64,000 nt of DNA from Bactericera cockerelli (GCA_024516035.1 JAMCCL010000016.1:188501-252500); one strand, 5' to 3'; numbered from the stretch's first letter, positions 1 through 11,512 are shown. Notes: generated by a model from the letters alone, not told the origin. Program-made: numbers and translations.

Positions 1-779
1 AAAGAAATTAATTTGTAATCACCTAATCAAGGTGAGGTAATGAGTTCTCTCCCGTTGACCTTTTCTTATCCGAATTCTCTCCGGCTTGTTGCAGGGGTCA
101 CCACGAGTATCTCTCCCGGAAATAAGACCATGCTTTTTTACATTAGGTATTTAAGAAAATGAAAACTATAAAATTATCATTTTTATATAAAAATGGGCCT
201 TTTATAAGGAAATCTTTAAAATCTCTAACTAATGAAAGGCAATGCCTTCAGTGTTTAGTAGAGTTAGGTAAAATACATAGAAGGCCATTCCTCAGGAATA
301 TAGTATATTAGGTTAAGGATAATACATAGAACGCGATGCCTCGGGATTATAATAGGGTTAGGTAAATATATAGAAGGCCATGCCTTGGGTTTATCATAGG
401 GTTAGGAAAAATACATAGAAGGCCATGCCTCAGGTCTATATCAATGATTCCTAGGTGCTTCGATTATAATTTTTATGCTAGGTATAAAATCAGGTAAAAA
501 TGCAAGCGACGCGACGGGAGACAATTTGGTGTTGATAAAACCATGAGCGGGAGAGAACTCGGTTGTGAAGTCCCTTATCAATACCTCACGAGGTATGAGT
601 GTACTCCGGACATAATGGACAGAGAAAAAAAAAACTTCCCTCAAGGGGATCGAACCCAAGCCTAGTATGCTACCCACTTGGCCAAAGTCACTACTTTGTC
701 ACAACTTTTAGTGAGTAGCATCGACATTATGAGAGCTACATAATTCATCATATTTTATCTCCATCCAACCATGATTGTC

Positions 780-1900
780 AGGAAGGAAACATCGAAGGAG
801 AAACATTCAGATTACAGTGATGAACAGAGTAATAGTCATTCAAGAATCATTAAAGTACTTGGGAGTATATCTAGACAGGCAGCTGACATTCCAACCTCAC
901 ATTGATTATGTGATTGGTAAAGCAAGTAGGTCGGTAAACGCCTTGGCTAGGATCATGCCTCGCCAAGGAGGAGCTGGAACAGCGGCAAGAAGAGTCCTAA
1001 ACCAAGTGTTTGAATCTGTCATCCTGTACGCTGCGCCAGTATGGGTTAACGCGATGAAAACCAAAAATTATAGAGATAAACTGATAACAATTCAGCGAAA
1101 AATGTTGATAAAAGTTTCACGAGCTTACAGAACAACTTCAACTGACGCCTTGAAAATAATCACTGGAATACCACCAATAGACCTGAGGGTAGAACAAAGA
1201 GCAGAAGCATTCAAGAAAGAAAAAGAGCAAAAAGAACAAACAAAAGAAACTATGATGACTAAATGGCAAGAAAGATGGAGTTATAGTAATAAAGGAGAAT
1301 GGACTAGAATGTTAATACCTAGTATAAATGAGTGGATGGAGGGCCAGCATGGGTGTATCGATCACTATATGATTCAAATATTATCGGGCCATGGGTGTTT
1401 TGAGCAATACTTAAATCGGTTTAAAAGATCCAACTCTGACGCCTGTTTATATGAATGCGAAGCTTCTGACTCTGCTCAACATACTCTCTTCTACTGTAAA
1501 AGGTGGGATGAATTCAGAGAAACAACCCAAACTCAGCTAGGAATAACTTTGACCGAAAGAAACCTTATAAAAACAATGATAAAATCAAAGAACGAATGGG
1601 ATATCATAACAGACTTTGTGAGGAAAATTATGAAGCAGAAGATATCAGATGAAAAAATAATTAAGATGAGAAGACTCCAGGAAAATGAGAGTTAATGTTG
1701 AGTTTGCTAGTAATCAATGAGTAAGTAAGTAAGTGATACTAAGGAAGGGAAGTCAAACTTCGGATGAGATGGAGATTATATTTAGGAAAACATGGATATA
1801 TGTTGTTTCCCCGCTAAGCGGGGACAAGGACCCCTCGAAGTAATGCTATGCGGGTCCGAGGGGTGCCTTGACTCTGCCAAGTGCAGGAAAAAAAAAAAAA
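780..1900 (+). mobile_element. 5'-truncated R1-like non-LTR insertion with poly(A) and 12-bp TSD
   Basis: The 12-bp duplication ACCATGATTGTC flanks it (768-779 and 1901-1912) and the undisturbed target is seen in other Family X copies (for example 42770). It ends in an A-run (1888-1900). Only the 3' end of the element is present. Two hairpins in the 3' UTR (1809-1823 and 1830-1864) may be recognition structures, which is inference. An intact frame and clean TSD suggest a fairly young insertion. Confidence 0.92.
781..1695 (+). CDS. R1-like reverse transcriptase, C-terminal fragment
   Basis: An open frame of about 305 codons matches the end of an R1-clade ORF2: the post-polymerase thumb region (YLGVYLD, then ILYAAPVW), the RAYRTTSTDAL segment typical of R1-like elements, and a C-terminal CX3C..HX4C zinc-finger-like motif (CLYECEASDSAQHTLFYC). 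The catalytic YADD and the endonuclease are missing because of 5' truncation. The first ATG (775) belongs to the target duplication, so the true start is lost. It resembles the C-terminus of the R1-like element at 36032-36634 but is clearly a different copy or subfamily. It is probably not expressed as a working enzyme. Confidence 0.88.
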   Translation, partial: GRKHRRRNIQITVMNRVIVIQESLKYLGVYLDRQLTFQPHIDYVIGKASRSVNALARIMPRQGGAGTAARRVLNQVFESVILYAAPVWVNAMKTKNYRDKLITIQRKMLIKVSRAYRTTSTDALKIITGIPPIDLRVEQRAEAFKKEKEQKEQTKETMMTKWQERWSYSNKGEWTRMLIPSINEWMEGQHGCIDHYMIQILSGHGCFEQYLNRFKRSNSDACLYECEASDSAQHTLFYCKRWDEFRETTQTQLGITLTERNLIKTMIKSKNEWDIITDFVRKIMKQKISDEKIIKMRRLQENES

Positions 1901-2084
1901 ACCATGATTGTCCAAAATCAATCTCGTAATGCCTCCACAGGTCATTGTCCAATTCTGCAACTTCTAAAATTTTCCTCGCGAGGGTAATGGGGTCGTCATG
2001 AAGATCAAATATAAAGATCGGAAAAACAAAACAACGTTAAGCCCAAATTGAAAATATAGAGCTAAAAAATTTCGTCCCCGCCAG

Positions 2085-2152
2085 GATTCGAACCCATGCT
2101 GACTGGGTGGCAGGTCGAGCATGCTACCAATTGACAAAGTTATCTTCTAAAG
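2085..2152 (-). repeat. tRNA-Gly-like module inside Family X (RepB)
   Basis: On the minus strand the sequence holds an A-box-like GTCTATTGGTAGCATGCTCG and a B box GGGTTCGAATCC, with a CTGCCAC anticodon-loop-like segment as in tRNA-Gly(GCC). It recurs in each RepB copy (for example 9344-9407 and 43654-43717). It does not fold into a good cloverleaf, so I call it tRNA-derived rather than a tRNA gene. Confidence 0.6.
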
Positions 2153-2993
2153 AAACGGACGGAAAATGAACTAAATTAATACTTGGAAACTTAAACTTTA
2201 AAATTTTGCAGTGAGAGAGCGAGGTCATCTCGAAAAATACATACTGGCCAAGATCTAACCACTAAGCTAAGAATTCGAAGGTACCTACCCGCCAAAGAAA
2301 ATGAAAAGGCCACCAGGTGCTACCCAGTGGACCGGATGAAGGAATAAAATCAATAAATTTGGCATCTGCTCATCAAGATCTTTCATTTGATACCACTTAA
2401 GACTAGTATTATCCTTCAATTCCCGATTTGGGCTCCCAAAACCCGAGGCCGCCCAAATGGGCCGCCCGCTTATAATTTAGATTTTTTTTTGGTCCGGGCT
2501 CATCTCCATTATATCTTGATCACTTTAGACACCTCACTTAATCTTCAGTGCAAAGTTAAAGACACGAAGTCGGGTCTCAAAGGATTCGTATGAAAAAAAA
2601 CAGAAAAAAAAAAAAAAAAAAAACAAAATTATGAATCTTTTCATGTCTTTCACGATTGTTGGGGGGTCTCGAAAATAGGGTTCCCGGTGGCCTAGGAAGT
2701 CAAACAAAGAGTCAAATCAACTTATTTTTCAACATAGAGCCCATTTCTGCAATAAAAATCGCGATTTTTGAAATTCATGTTGCACTTTTCGCTGGCTGAA
2801 AGTACATGAAATGCATGGGAACTATGTTTTCCGTAACCTTACACTCTGCCGGGCTGTCTCTTTCTTTGTATAGGCGTTCTTCACACCTCGGCCGAGGTGT
2901 TTGATGAATATTTTATAGGGAAATGAACTCTTCTCCCTGAGCGAGTATGAATAGAAGGTTGGGTCTGTTCTATAGGTGGTGGTAATGGGCCTT

Positions 2994-4006
2994 TCAAGGT
3001 TGTCTTTGTTTTGTAGTAGACCTTTGGTGTGATGACTCATGCTGCTCAGGCGGGTCATCGCTGCTTGCGGTCGTTGGTGGGCATTGGGCAGGGTCTGTGA
3101 TCAGGTAGGCTGGTTTGAGTCTGTCAATGGATACCGTGGAGTTCTTTCCATTGATATTGATGATGAAATTCTTAGGGTTACGGCTTATGACAGGGTATGG
3201 TCCGTCATACGGCATCTGCAGCATTTCTTCACGGCATCATGGCGAATGAGACGTGATCTGTGGAGTTGAGGGTCTTGAACACGAAGTGTGATTCTCTCCA
3301 TGGGGTTCCAGCGGTTGTCGAATCTATTGATGTGACTGCGAAGGTCTTTAATGAAGTCTGAAGTCAATTCGGTGTTGTAATGATTTGGGGCAAGAAATTC
3401 TCCAGGAAGTCGTATGGTTTCTCCGTATACAAGTTCCGCACAAGTTGTCTTCAAGTCTTCACGCCAGGCTGCACGTAGTCCCATGAGTACTGTTGGAAGG
3501 AAGTCTGTCCATCTGGTACCGTCATGACACTTCAGTGCGGCTTTGAGTTGTCGGTGGATCCGTTCCACCATGCCATTTGCTGCAGGATGGTATGCTGTTG
3601 TGCGAATATGATCTGAACCGGTCAAAGAGCAGAGCTCTTTGAATAATGTTGATTCAAATTGCTTTCCTTGGTCAGTCGTTATGCGTTGTGGTGTGCCGCA
3701 ACGGGCTATCCAATGGGTGTGGAAAGCTTTGGCGACTGTCTCAGCTTCCTGGTCCATCAGGGGGATGACCTCCGGCCATCGAGTAAACCGATCAATGCAG
3801 GTAAGGCAATACCGATAACCATTGGAGTGAGGCATAACTATTAAGTCCAGGTGGACATGTTCAAATCTTCTGGAGGGTGCTAAAAATGATGTTAGTGGAG
3901 CTTTGACATGTCTTGAGACTTTGGAACGTTGACATGGAATGCATGTGCGAGCCCAGTGTCGACAATCCTTGTTAATGGACGGCCAAACAAACTTCTGTTG
4001 CACCAT
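2994..4006 (-). pseudogene. Ty3/gypsy integrase
   Basis: 3185-4006 reads as a retroviral-type integrase. There is an N-terminal zinc-binding remnant (HWARTCIPCQ), then the core with DLIV, TTDQGKQFES and NGMVERIHRQLK providing the D,D,E triad. 2994-3224 holds the C-terminal beta-barrel region (GPYPVISRNPKNFIININGK, then SIDRLKPAY) in another frame, so at least one frameshift separates the two. In the family this enzyme inserts the cDNA into host chromosomes. The catalytic residues look present but the reading frame is broken, so I call it a pseudogene. Confidence 0.88.
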
Positions 4007-4039
4007 CTTGACGGTGTTGTTGATTCCTGGGTGAGCTAG

Positions 4040-4558
4040 CTAGTGTATCGTGTTAAACGCTGTCTTTCGGAATGGTTGAGTCACGAACGGTCGTACATGT
4101 GTAGTGGAAATGTCACAGTACAGTGCGATATTGGATTCAGGCAAGGACACTTTCTTGATGCGGAGAGCTGAGTCCTCTGCTTGGAGAATAGTCTGGAGTT
4201 CTGTATCCGTTTCTTGAGATAGTGCAAGTGCGGCGTAGTCGAGTGTTGTAGTGATGGCTTCAACTCTGGAGAGGGCGTCTGCTACAACATTTTCTTTGCC
4301 TGGCACATGTCGAATATCTGTTGTGAACTGTGATATGTAATCCAAATGTCGAAATTGCCTTGGTGAACATTTCTCAGGCTTCTGTTGGAATGCATAGGTG
4401 ATCGGTTTGTGGTCCGTGAATATTGTGAATGTTCGTCCCTCTATCATGTGACGAAAATTTTTCACAGCCAGATAGATGGCTAGCAGTTCACGATCGTATG
4501 CACCGTATTTCTTTTCCGTAGAGGTGAGTTTCTTGGAAAGAATCCTAGTGGTTGCCAC
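4040..4558 (-). pseudogene. Ty3/gypsy RNase H, C-terminal part
   Basis: It carries KKYGAYDRELLAIYLAVKNF, FTDHKPITYAF and the HVPGKENVVADALSR tail, which mark the RNase H domain between RT and integrase. The frame is offset from both neighbours and ends at a stop near 4040, 34 bp before the integrase piece. Confidence 0.87.
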
Positions 4559-5106
4559 TCATTATTGATGAGTTGTTGAAGGTTAGCGCCGACGGCGGTG
4601 TCAGACGCGTCTGTAACCAGAGAGAGTGCTGCGTTGTCTTGCGGGTGTACAAGAAGAGTTGCAAAAGAAAGTTGTTTCTTGCACTGCTCGAACGCTTTGT
4701 TCGTCTCTGTGGTCCAAGTAATGCTTGCTTTTCCTTTGAGATTTGGTGTGAGCAGATCGTTGATTTTGGCTAAGGTGTTTGATGCTTTAGGGATGAAACG
4801 TCTGTAGAAGTTAATCATCCCAAGGAATTGGCGTAGCCCTTTAGCTGTTGTTGGTTTCGGGTACTGAAGTATGTCAGCAACACGGTCTGGTAGAGGACGC
4901 GTTCCTTCATTGGAGACAAGGTAGCCGAGGAATTTGACTTCAGGTTGTCCAAATACGGATTTCTTTGAATTCAGTACGAGTGAATATTCCTTGAGACGGT
5001 TGAAAATGATTCTCAAGTGTTCCATGTGTTGTTCTTCGGATTCAGATGCTATTAGTATATCATCGATATAGGAGAAACAGAAATCCAGTCCTCGAAGAAA
5101 TTCGTC
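4480..5106 (-). pseudogene. Ty3/gypsy reverse transcriptase (palm/thumb) and start of RNase H
   Basis: Reading the minus strand, the polymerase active site YIDD is encoded near 5050-5075. It is followed by the thumb (FLGYLVSNEGTRPLPDR), GLRQFLGMINFYRRFIP and the RNase H start TDASDTAVGANLQQ. It is separated from the upstream RT half by an in-frame stop just after 5125. In the family, the enzyme copies the genomic RNA into cDNA. Confidence 0.87.
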
Positions 5107-5124
5107 GATGAATCTCTGGAAGGT

Positions 5125-6133
5125 TTAAGCTGCGTTCCTTAGACCAAAAGGCATGAATGGAAACTCGAAGAGTCCAAACGGTGTGGTGATGGCTGTTTTA
5201 CAGACATCCTCAGCGGCAACAGGAATTTGATTGTACGCTCGAATCAAATCTATGGTCGAGAAGATCTTCTTTCCATGGAGAATGTGAGCAAAGTCTTGAA
5301 TATGACGCACTGGGTAGCTATCGGGGATGCTGCGGGCGTTGAGACCGCGATAATCACCGCACGGTCGCCAGGTGTCCTTTTCGTTTTTCTCGACAAGGTG
5401 AAGAGGTGATGACCATGGACTGCTTGATGGTTGTACAATGCCAAGGTTGAGCAAGGCTTCGAATTCCTTCTTGGCTGCTTTCAGTTTTCCAGGGGCAAGT
5501 CTACGGGGCCTGCAGGACACTGGAGGGCCAGGTGTGGTCTTGATGTAATGCTGCGTGTTGTGCAAGATGTTTGCTGGTGTTCCGCTAGGTCGGGTGATTT
5601 CCTTGAATTCCTGTAGTAGGTTGTGATATGGAGAAGACGTGTTGATAGTCTTGATAGATGGCATGTCGCACCTAGTCACAGCTCCTTGGGCTGTAAGCTG
5701 AGTGGTTTCGTCGAGCAAGCGTCTATTGCGAATATCGACCAGGAGATTGTAGTGATTCAAGAAATCAACTCCGATGATTGGTTTCGAAACATCGGCGACA
5801 ACGAAACGCCAGGAGAAATTGCGCCTTAGTCCTAAGTTTAGCAAGAGTGTGATTGTACCGTATGTGTGAATATCAGTTCCATTGGCTGCTGATAGGACAT
5901 TATCGGTTCTCTCTCTTCGGCCGGGAGTTGCTGAACGAGGATAGACACACAAAATCAGCTCCGGTATCGATCAGATATTGCGTCTTCGTTTCTTTCTCGG
6001 TGACGAACAGGCGGACTGAATGTGGAGCAGAATCACAAGCCGCCGTTAGTGATCCGCGGGACCGTTTTCCTGGAACTTGCACGGCTTGAGGCAGTTCTTG
6101 GCTGCCTTCCCGAAGCGGTAGTGGTACCAGCAA
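5125..6133 (-). pseudogene. Ty3/gypsy protease and N-terminal half of RT
   Basis: The aspartic protease motif YLIDTGADF is read at about 5930-5960 in the frame of 5900-6133. The adjoining frame 5125-5952 carries the protease flap end (PIIGVDFLNHYNLLVD) and RT fingers/palm (RRLAPGKLKAAKKEFE, PSSSPWSSPLHLVEK, RPCGDYRGLN, FSTIDLIRAYNQIPV, TPFGLFEFPFMPFGLRNA). A frame change lies between protease and RT, and a stop follows LRNA. Confidence 0.88.
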
Positions 6134-6870
6134 GTGTCGTGTGTGGTGCGGCTACGTGATCTTGGTCTAGATTGGGCACGGGTACGGTTGTGCGCTGGTG
6201 AAGGTGCTCTGCTGCTATGATGTTTGAGGGTGGATATATATCTTGGCGAAGAGCGGCAATCTCTTGACCAAAGGTCAGTGCGAGTTGGGTCAATTTTGAT
6301 GTGATGTCAGATGGAAGTGATGTTTCCGCGATCTGCAATATTTTTGGTCGAGATGCGTCCAAGATGTCATCAGCGTGGGCTGCGAGCTCTTCAAGGGTCT
6401 CGTTCTTAACTAAAGCGAGTGCTACCTGTATGCTTTTAGGTAGGCGACTCATCCATAATGTCTTGAGCAGGGCGTCGGGGACTGCGGTGTCGGCGAGACC
6501 ACGGAGGTGTCGGAGAAACTGAGATGGTTTGCGGTCTCCGATTTCTTCACGTTCGAGCAGCTGACGGGTCTTCTCTTCTTGGGAGGAACTCAGCCGTTTG
6601 ATGAGCTGCTCTTTGAGCTTGGTGTAGGGATCATCGGCGGGAGGCTTCACGATGATGTCCTTCACTTCTGTATCTGGCTGGGAGTGCTGAGATAATATGT
6701 CCAAACTTCGTTTTCTCGCTCGTGATAGCACTGCCGAGGAAGCTGCCTTCCACCATGGCGAACCATAGCTCCGGATCGGCCGAGATGAATTCTGGCAGCT
6801 TGCACGCGACACGGGATACTTCTGCGGTTTGGCTCGTGTTTGTTGGAGGTGTCATGACGATGCCGAGCAA
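6033..6870 (-). pseudogene. Ty3/gypsy gag
   Basis: 6631-6870 gives the N-terminal gag of CsRn1-like elements (KLPEFISADPELWFAMVEGS). 6033-6812, in another frame, gives the rest (LLEREEIGDRKPSQFLRHLR, MSRLPKSIQVALA). A zinc-knuckle-like Cys-rich stretch sits near 6063-6150 in a third frame. Gag forms the particle that packages the element RNA. Frames are broken at about 6700 and 6130. Confidence 0.8.
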
Positions 6871-6912
6871 TAATGAGGATACTCGGGCGGTAACGGGGTT
6901 TGTGCGTAGCTG

Positions 6913-7687
6913 ACCGGCACTAATAGTTTGTAGCTGCTACGGTTACAGGGACGATAAGTGTTTAGATAGGCACTCGCGACGATTTAGGGAGAATGAAGTT
7001 GACGTACGGCACTCGCGGAAACGGTGAACAGTCTTCACCGATTAACGGGACGAGTACCGAAAGTTGACGAATAGCGATTCTTTCGCGGCCGAAAAAAAAG
7101 AAAAGAAAAAGAAAGGGTTGGGTGGAAGAGATTGCCACAGGCAATAACCCCGCCCTTTAGGTAGGACATTATTGTTATTTTCTTTTCTTTTTTACCTATT
7201 TATTTTGTCATTTGTTTGTTTTTTTTTTTTTTTTTCTTCTTTCTTTTCTTAATTTTATACTGTTGCATGTTTGTCCTCCTAATAAAGCTTAAAAAAAAAA
7301 GAATTATTTTTAAAAGACGGCACTCGCGGTTGGGTCGGATATTTAAACCGAGGGATTGACGCACTCACGGACTGGAAAGAATATCGGTTTTCGCGGTTAG
7401 ATTATTGGTTAGCGGATTTCACGGAAAAGTTACGGTTCGGCACTCGCGCTCTGCAACGGGCAGAGTTCTCCCGGTCGGCGGGAGCGTCGACTCAAGGAAG
7501 AGTCAACGGACGAAAAACATAATCTCGCATCAACCGTATAGGTGGAGAGATGGCGACTTCAGAGCCCAATCCCGTTAGGGGAGACTGAGAGTCTAAAGAT
7601 AACTCGTCCCGAAGAAAAGGAATTCAACCCGAAGGGAGTTCCTAGGCTAAGGAGAAGCAGTATTGGGAGATCTATCACTTGTAAAAA
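6913..7687 (-). other. Non-coding leader of the gypsy element with repeated GGCACTCGCG
   Basis: About 775 bp between the primer site and gag. The 10-mer GGCACTCGCG occurs exactly at 6969, 7008, 7319 and 7439, with one degraded form near 7360. A T/A-rich simple stretch lies at 7170-7310. No coding region is seen. Confidence 0.6.
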
Positions 7688-7697
7688 GGGGTCACCA
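7688..7697 (-). promoter_or_regulatory. Primer-binding site, tRNA-Trp type
   Basis: The minus strand reads TGGTGACCCC, complementary to the 3' end of animal tRNA-Trp. It lies at the expected place upstream of gag. Confidence 0.75.
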
Positions 7698-8585
7698 TTT
7701 TAGCGCCGGAAGTGAATTAAATAACTCAGTACGTTTCAGTTAAGTGATCTCTGACTGAGAGGTTTATTGATCAGAAGGACATGCAAATATGACAATATGT
7801 GAAAGTGAGAAGTTTATACATAGTTTTTAAATCAACGTTTTCCTTAAACGAGAAAGTCGATAGAGAACAAAATTAATAATAATACTTGTCGATAGATGTC
7901 GCTACAACAGAAAAATAGTTATTGCTCGTGAGCAAAGTAAATGTTTGCAAGCTTTATTTTTAGCTTTGTGATGTACATATACCTTTTACTTCCATAGAAA
8001 CAAAAGCTTTTGATATTTGATAAAAGAAAAAACTCTTTATTGTACTCAAAACTTTTTTATTGTAGATCGAAGCAACTCCTTTGGATTTCGGAAGAAAAAG
8101 CATTTCCTTCTTTTGAATACGGCCCAATATTGCGCCTGTGCGGAAACGGAATCGAGCACTGAGATCATATAACATAGAGGGAACCCGATGTATCAAGATT
8201 TGCGTTCAAGAGGGACCATCAGTTGATTTCAAAATCAGTGCCGGACTTGTAGTAATTTTTCTCTCGCGAAAGAGTGGGTACCTAAACTACCTAATTCTTC
8301 TGAAATAATATTTTTACTATTTTCATACTTACATATTAGTAATTTACTGTCTTTGCTTCCTCTTTTACTTTCCTTATTTTCTACTTATTATGTAGTAATA
8401 TAAGAGTTGATATCTGACGTGAAAATTAAAGATGTTTAGATGTCCGCCACTACATGAAGTAAAACAAAAAATTCAAATGAATTGAACCAATCAGAAGCCG
8501 GGATTTGTTGAAAGAGGGACCATCAGCTGTTCAAAGTTGGACGCATAAATTTGTTCAACTCGAGATAGGTAAGGTTCCCTCTATA
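7698..8585 (-). other. Probable 5' LTR of the gypsy element plus unassigned sequence
   Basis: By position the 5' LTR should start right above 7697, but with no second LTR in the window its limits cannot be drawn. A 14-bp sequence GAGGGACCATCAG(T/C)TG recurs at 8210 and 8513. No convincing gene is present. Confidence 0.35.
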
Positions 8586-9415
8586 TCAAACACCTCGGCC
8601 GAGGTGTGAAGAACGCCTATACAAAGAAAGAGATAGCCCGGCAGAGTGTAAGGTTACGGAAAACATAGTTCCCATGCATTTCATGTACTTTCAGCCAGCG
8701 AAAAGTGCAACATGAATTTCAAAAATTGCGATTTTTATTGCAGAAATGGACTCTACGTTGAAAAATAAATTGATTTGATTCTTTGTTTGACTTCCTAGGC
8801 CAACGGGAGCCCTATTTTCGAGACCCCCCAACAATCGTGAAAGACATGAAAAGATTCATAAATTTTTTTCTGTTTTTTTTTCTTCATACGGATCCTTTGA
8901 GACCCGACTTCGTGTCTTTAACTTGGCACTGAAGATTAAGTGAGGTGTCTATAATGATCAAGATATAATGGAGATGAGCATGGACCAAAAACAATTTCTA
9001 AATTATAAGCGGGCGGCCCATTTGGGCGGCCTCGGGTTTTGGGAGCCCAAATCGGGAATTGAAGGATAATACTAATCTTAAGTGGTATCAAATGAAAGAT
9101 CTTGATGAGCAGATACCAAATTTATTGATTTTATTCCTTCATCCGGTCCACTGGGTGGCACCTGGTGGCCTTTCTATTTTCTTTGGCGGGTAGGTACCTT
9201 CGAATCCTTAGCTTAGTGGTCAGATTTTGGCCAGTATGTATTTTTCGAGATGACCTCGCTCTCTCACTGCAAAATTTTAATGTTTAAGTTTCCAAGTATT
9301 AATTTAGTTAGTTCATTTTCCGTCCGTTTCTTTAGAAGATAACTTTGTCTATTGGTAGCAAGCTCGACCTGCCACCCAGTCAGCATGGGGTCGAATCCTG
9401 GCGGGGACGAATCCA
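8586..9415 (+). mobile_element. Family X element, RepB end only
   Basis: It starts TCAAACACC at the palindrome ACACCTCGGCCGAGGTGT and includes the tRNA-Gly-like module (9344-9407), then breaks off where other copies continue. It is inverted relative to the copy ending at 2904, so the gypsy element lies between two Family X ends. Confidence 0.85.
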
Positions 9416-9420
9416 TTCTA

Positions 9421-9813
9421 ATATAAGGTCTAATTACCAAGGATCACCGTACACAATTTTAGATTTACTGAGAAAGCCTTTTCGAAAGATATTCAGGGGT
9501 TTCCAGACTTTACTGCATACACAAAGTTGGACGCAATTTTCAAACAGTTAATATTAAAAAAATAAAATTTGCACCAATGTATTTCTTATTTATTAAAAAC
9601 CATTTCAAAAATGTATCGCAAGGTGGGGGTTCGTGTTTAGAAAAATGAAGTTGGCCCCCCTGGCCCCGACATGGGAGCCGGTAACAAAAATCGACCCCTT
9701 TCTAAAAGAAGGTCTTATTACCCCGGTTTACCGTACAAAATTTTAATTTTACCGAAGAAGCCATTCGAAAGTTATTCAAGGGTTTCCAGACTTTTGCCCC
9801 ACCCTGTATAATG
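9421..9813 (+). repeat. Two diverged direct repeats ending in CACCCTGTA
   Basis: Segments 9428-9520 and 9710-9800 are related (both hold CCGTACA, then CGAAAGATATTCAGGGGTT or a close form, then TCCAGACTT). The end GCCCCACCCTGTA resembles the terminus of many arthropod DNA transposons. Probably a MITE remnant. Confidence 0.45.
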
Positions 9814-9875
9814 TGAAACAAACACGAGGAAGTATTTTGTCCGTAATTAGCTGTGTTTATTTTAATTAATCTATA

Positions 9876-10593
9876 TCTATAAAAGAAAGCTGTCTGTATG
9901 TGTGTAATTGTGTATGTATGTATGTGTGTATGTGTGTATGTGTGTATGTATGTTCTTTATACAAATCCACACCGTTTGACCGAGAAACCTGAAATTTTGC
10001 ACATAGGTCCGCTTGGATCAGGAAATTCTTCTAGGCTAGATTATATCTCCCTGAGGTTAAGCTACAATGAGTAAGGATAAAAATGGATGGGTGACGCAAA
10101 AAAAATGCACGTTTTTTGACATAAATGACATTTTTTCTCGAAATTTGTCGCGACGACCTATCAACTCAAAGCGAGAAAGTTTTAGGCAAGGGCTTGAGCT
10201 TTCAATTGACATATCGATCGCGAATTTCTGATGAGCCGTTCTTGAGCTACGCCGGGTAAGGTAAAAAAATGGATGGGTAACATGTAAAATATTCAAGTTT
10301 TTTGACCTAAATGACATTTTTTCTCGAAATTTGAAGTGACGACCTATCAACTCAGAGCGAGAAAATTTTAGGCAAGGGTTTAGGCTTTCATTTGACATAT
10401 TGATCGCAAAATTCTGATGAGGCATTCTTGAGCTACGCCGGGGAAGGCCAGAAAATAGATGGGCGACAAAAAATATTCAGGTTTTTTTTCAAACCTAAAT
10501 GACATTTGTGTGTGTGTGTGTGTGTGTGTGTGTTGTGTGTGGTGTGTGTGTGTGTGTGTGTGTGTGTGTGGTATGGTGGTGTGGGGTGTGTTG

Positions 10594-10624
<31 letters not shown>

Positions 10625-10907
10625 TGTGTGTGGTGTGTGTGTGGTGTGTGTGTGGTGGTGGTGTGTGTGTGTGTGTGGTGTGTGTGTGTGGTGTGTGTGT
10701 GTGTGTGTGGTGTGGTGTGTGTGGTGTGTGTGTGGTGTGTGTGTGTGTGTGTGTGTGTGTGTGGTGTGGTATGTGTGGTGTGTGGGTGTGTGCGTGTGTG
10801 TGGGTGTGTGTGTGGATGTGTGTGTGTGGATGTGTGTGTGTGGGTGGGTGTGTGTGTGCGTTGTGTGTGTTTGATGGGCTGGCGAAGCGGCGGGTGTAAC
10901 CCGCTAG
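9876..10907 (+). mobile_element. Helitron-like element, copy 1
   Basis: It starts TCTATAAAAGAAAGCTGTC after an A and ends with the hairpin GCGGGTGTAACCCGC overlapping CTAG, the Helitron rule (5' TC, 3' hairpin plus CTRR). The body has two related units of about 186 bp (from 10125 and 10311; shared TTTTTTCTCGAAATTTG). A GT-rich array of about 370 bp lies at 10506-10872. No Rep/helicase gene is present, so it is non-autonomous. Confidence 0.8.
10506..10872 (+). repeat. (GT)n-rich array in Helitron copy 1
   Basis: Imperfect GT dinucleotide array interrupted by GGTG. The long Val/Cys- or His/Thr-rich open frames across it on either strand are low-complexity artefacts. Confidence 0.95.
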
Positions 10908-11512
10908 TCTATAAAAGAAAGCTGTCTGTATGTGTGTATGTGTGTATGTATGTATGTTCTTTATACAAATCCACACCGTTTGACCGAGAAACCTGAAATT
11001 TTGCACATAGGTCCTTTTGGATCAGGAAATTCTTCTAGGCTAGATTATATCTCCCTGAGGTTAAGCTACAATGAGTAAGGATAAAAATGGATGGGTGACG
11101 CAAAAATAATTGACGTTTTTTGACAAAAATCATATTTTTTCTCGAAATTTGTCGCGACGACCTATCAACTCAAAGCGAGAAAGTTTTAGGCAAGGGTTTG
11201 AACTTTCAATTAACATATCGATCGCGAATTTCTGATGAGCCGTTCTTGAGCTACGCCAGGTAAGGTAAAAAAATGGATGGGTAACATGTAAAATATTCAC
11301 GTTTTTTGACCAAAATGACATTTTTTCTCGAAATTTGAAGTGACGACCTATCAACTCAGAGCGAAAAAGTTTTAGGCAAGGGTTTAGGCTTTCATTTGAC
11401 ATATTGATCGCGAAATTCTGATGAGCCATTCTTGAGCTACGCCGGGGAAGACCAGAAAATAAATGGGCGACAAAAAATATTCAGGTTTTTTTTCAAACCT
11501 AAATGACATTTT

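Larger units (their letters stand above)
1..2904 (-). mobile_element. Family X element, minus-strand copy (RepA part 1-2000, RepB part 2001-2904)
   Basis: This is a repeat also present at 8586, 22966, 37997, 41605-42879 plus 46453-47347, and 42880. On the minus strand it starts TCAAACACC, followed by the palindrome ACACCTCGGCCGAGGTGT (end near 2903), and it runs off the left edge before its third block (RepC). Two tRNA-like stretches with A- and B-box motifs lie inside (about 620-690 and 2085-2150). An R1-like insertion interrupts it at 780-1900. No protein-coding capacity is visible. Small open frames recur only because the repeat recurs. Confidence 0.85.
2905..7697 (-). mobile_element. Decayed Ty3/gypsy LTR retrotransposon, CsRn1-like
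   Basis: Minus-strand gag, protease, RT, RNase H and integrase pieces follow in normal Ty3/gypsy order. A primer-binding site matching a tRNA-Trp 3' end lies at 7688-7697. The coding region is broken by several stops and frameshifts. The 3' LTR is not visible because a Family X copy abuts at 2904. The 5' LTR should lie above 7698 but no second LTR copy is available to confirm it. The tRNA-Trp primer and the gag N-terminal style suggest the CsRn1 clade (inference). Confidence 0.85.

Noticed and set aside
441..677. Recurring 60-120-codon frames in RepA (also 24004, 26132, 42466, 43844)
   Set aside because: They recur because RepA recurs. Frames differ in length and start, are broken in several copies and show no domain.
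3039..3269. Plus-strand frames across 3039-6913
   Set aside because: Antisense shadows of the minus-strand gypsy gag-pol.
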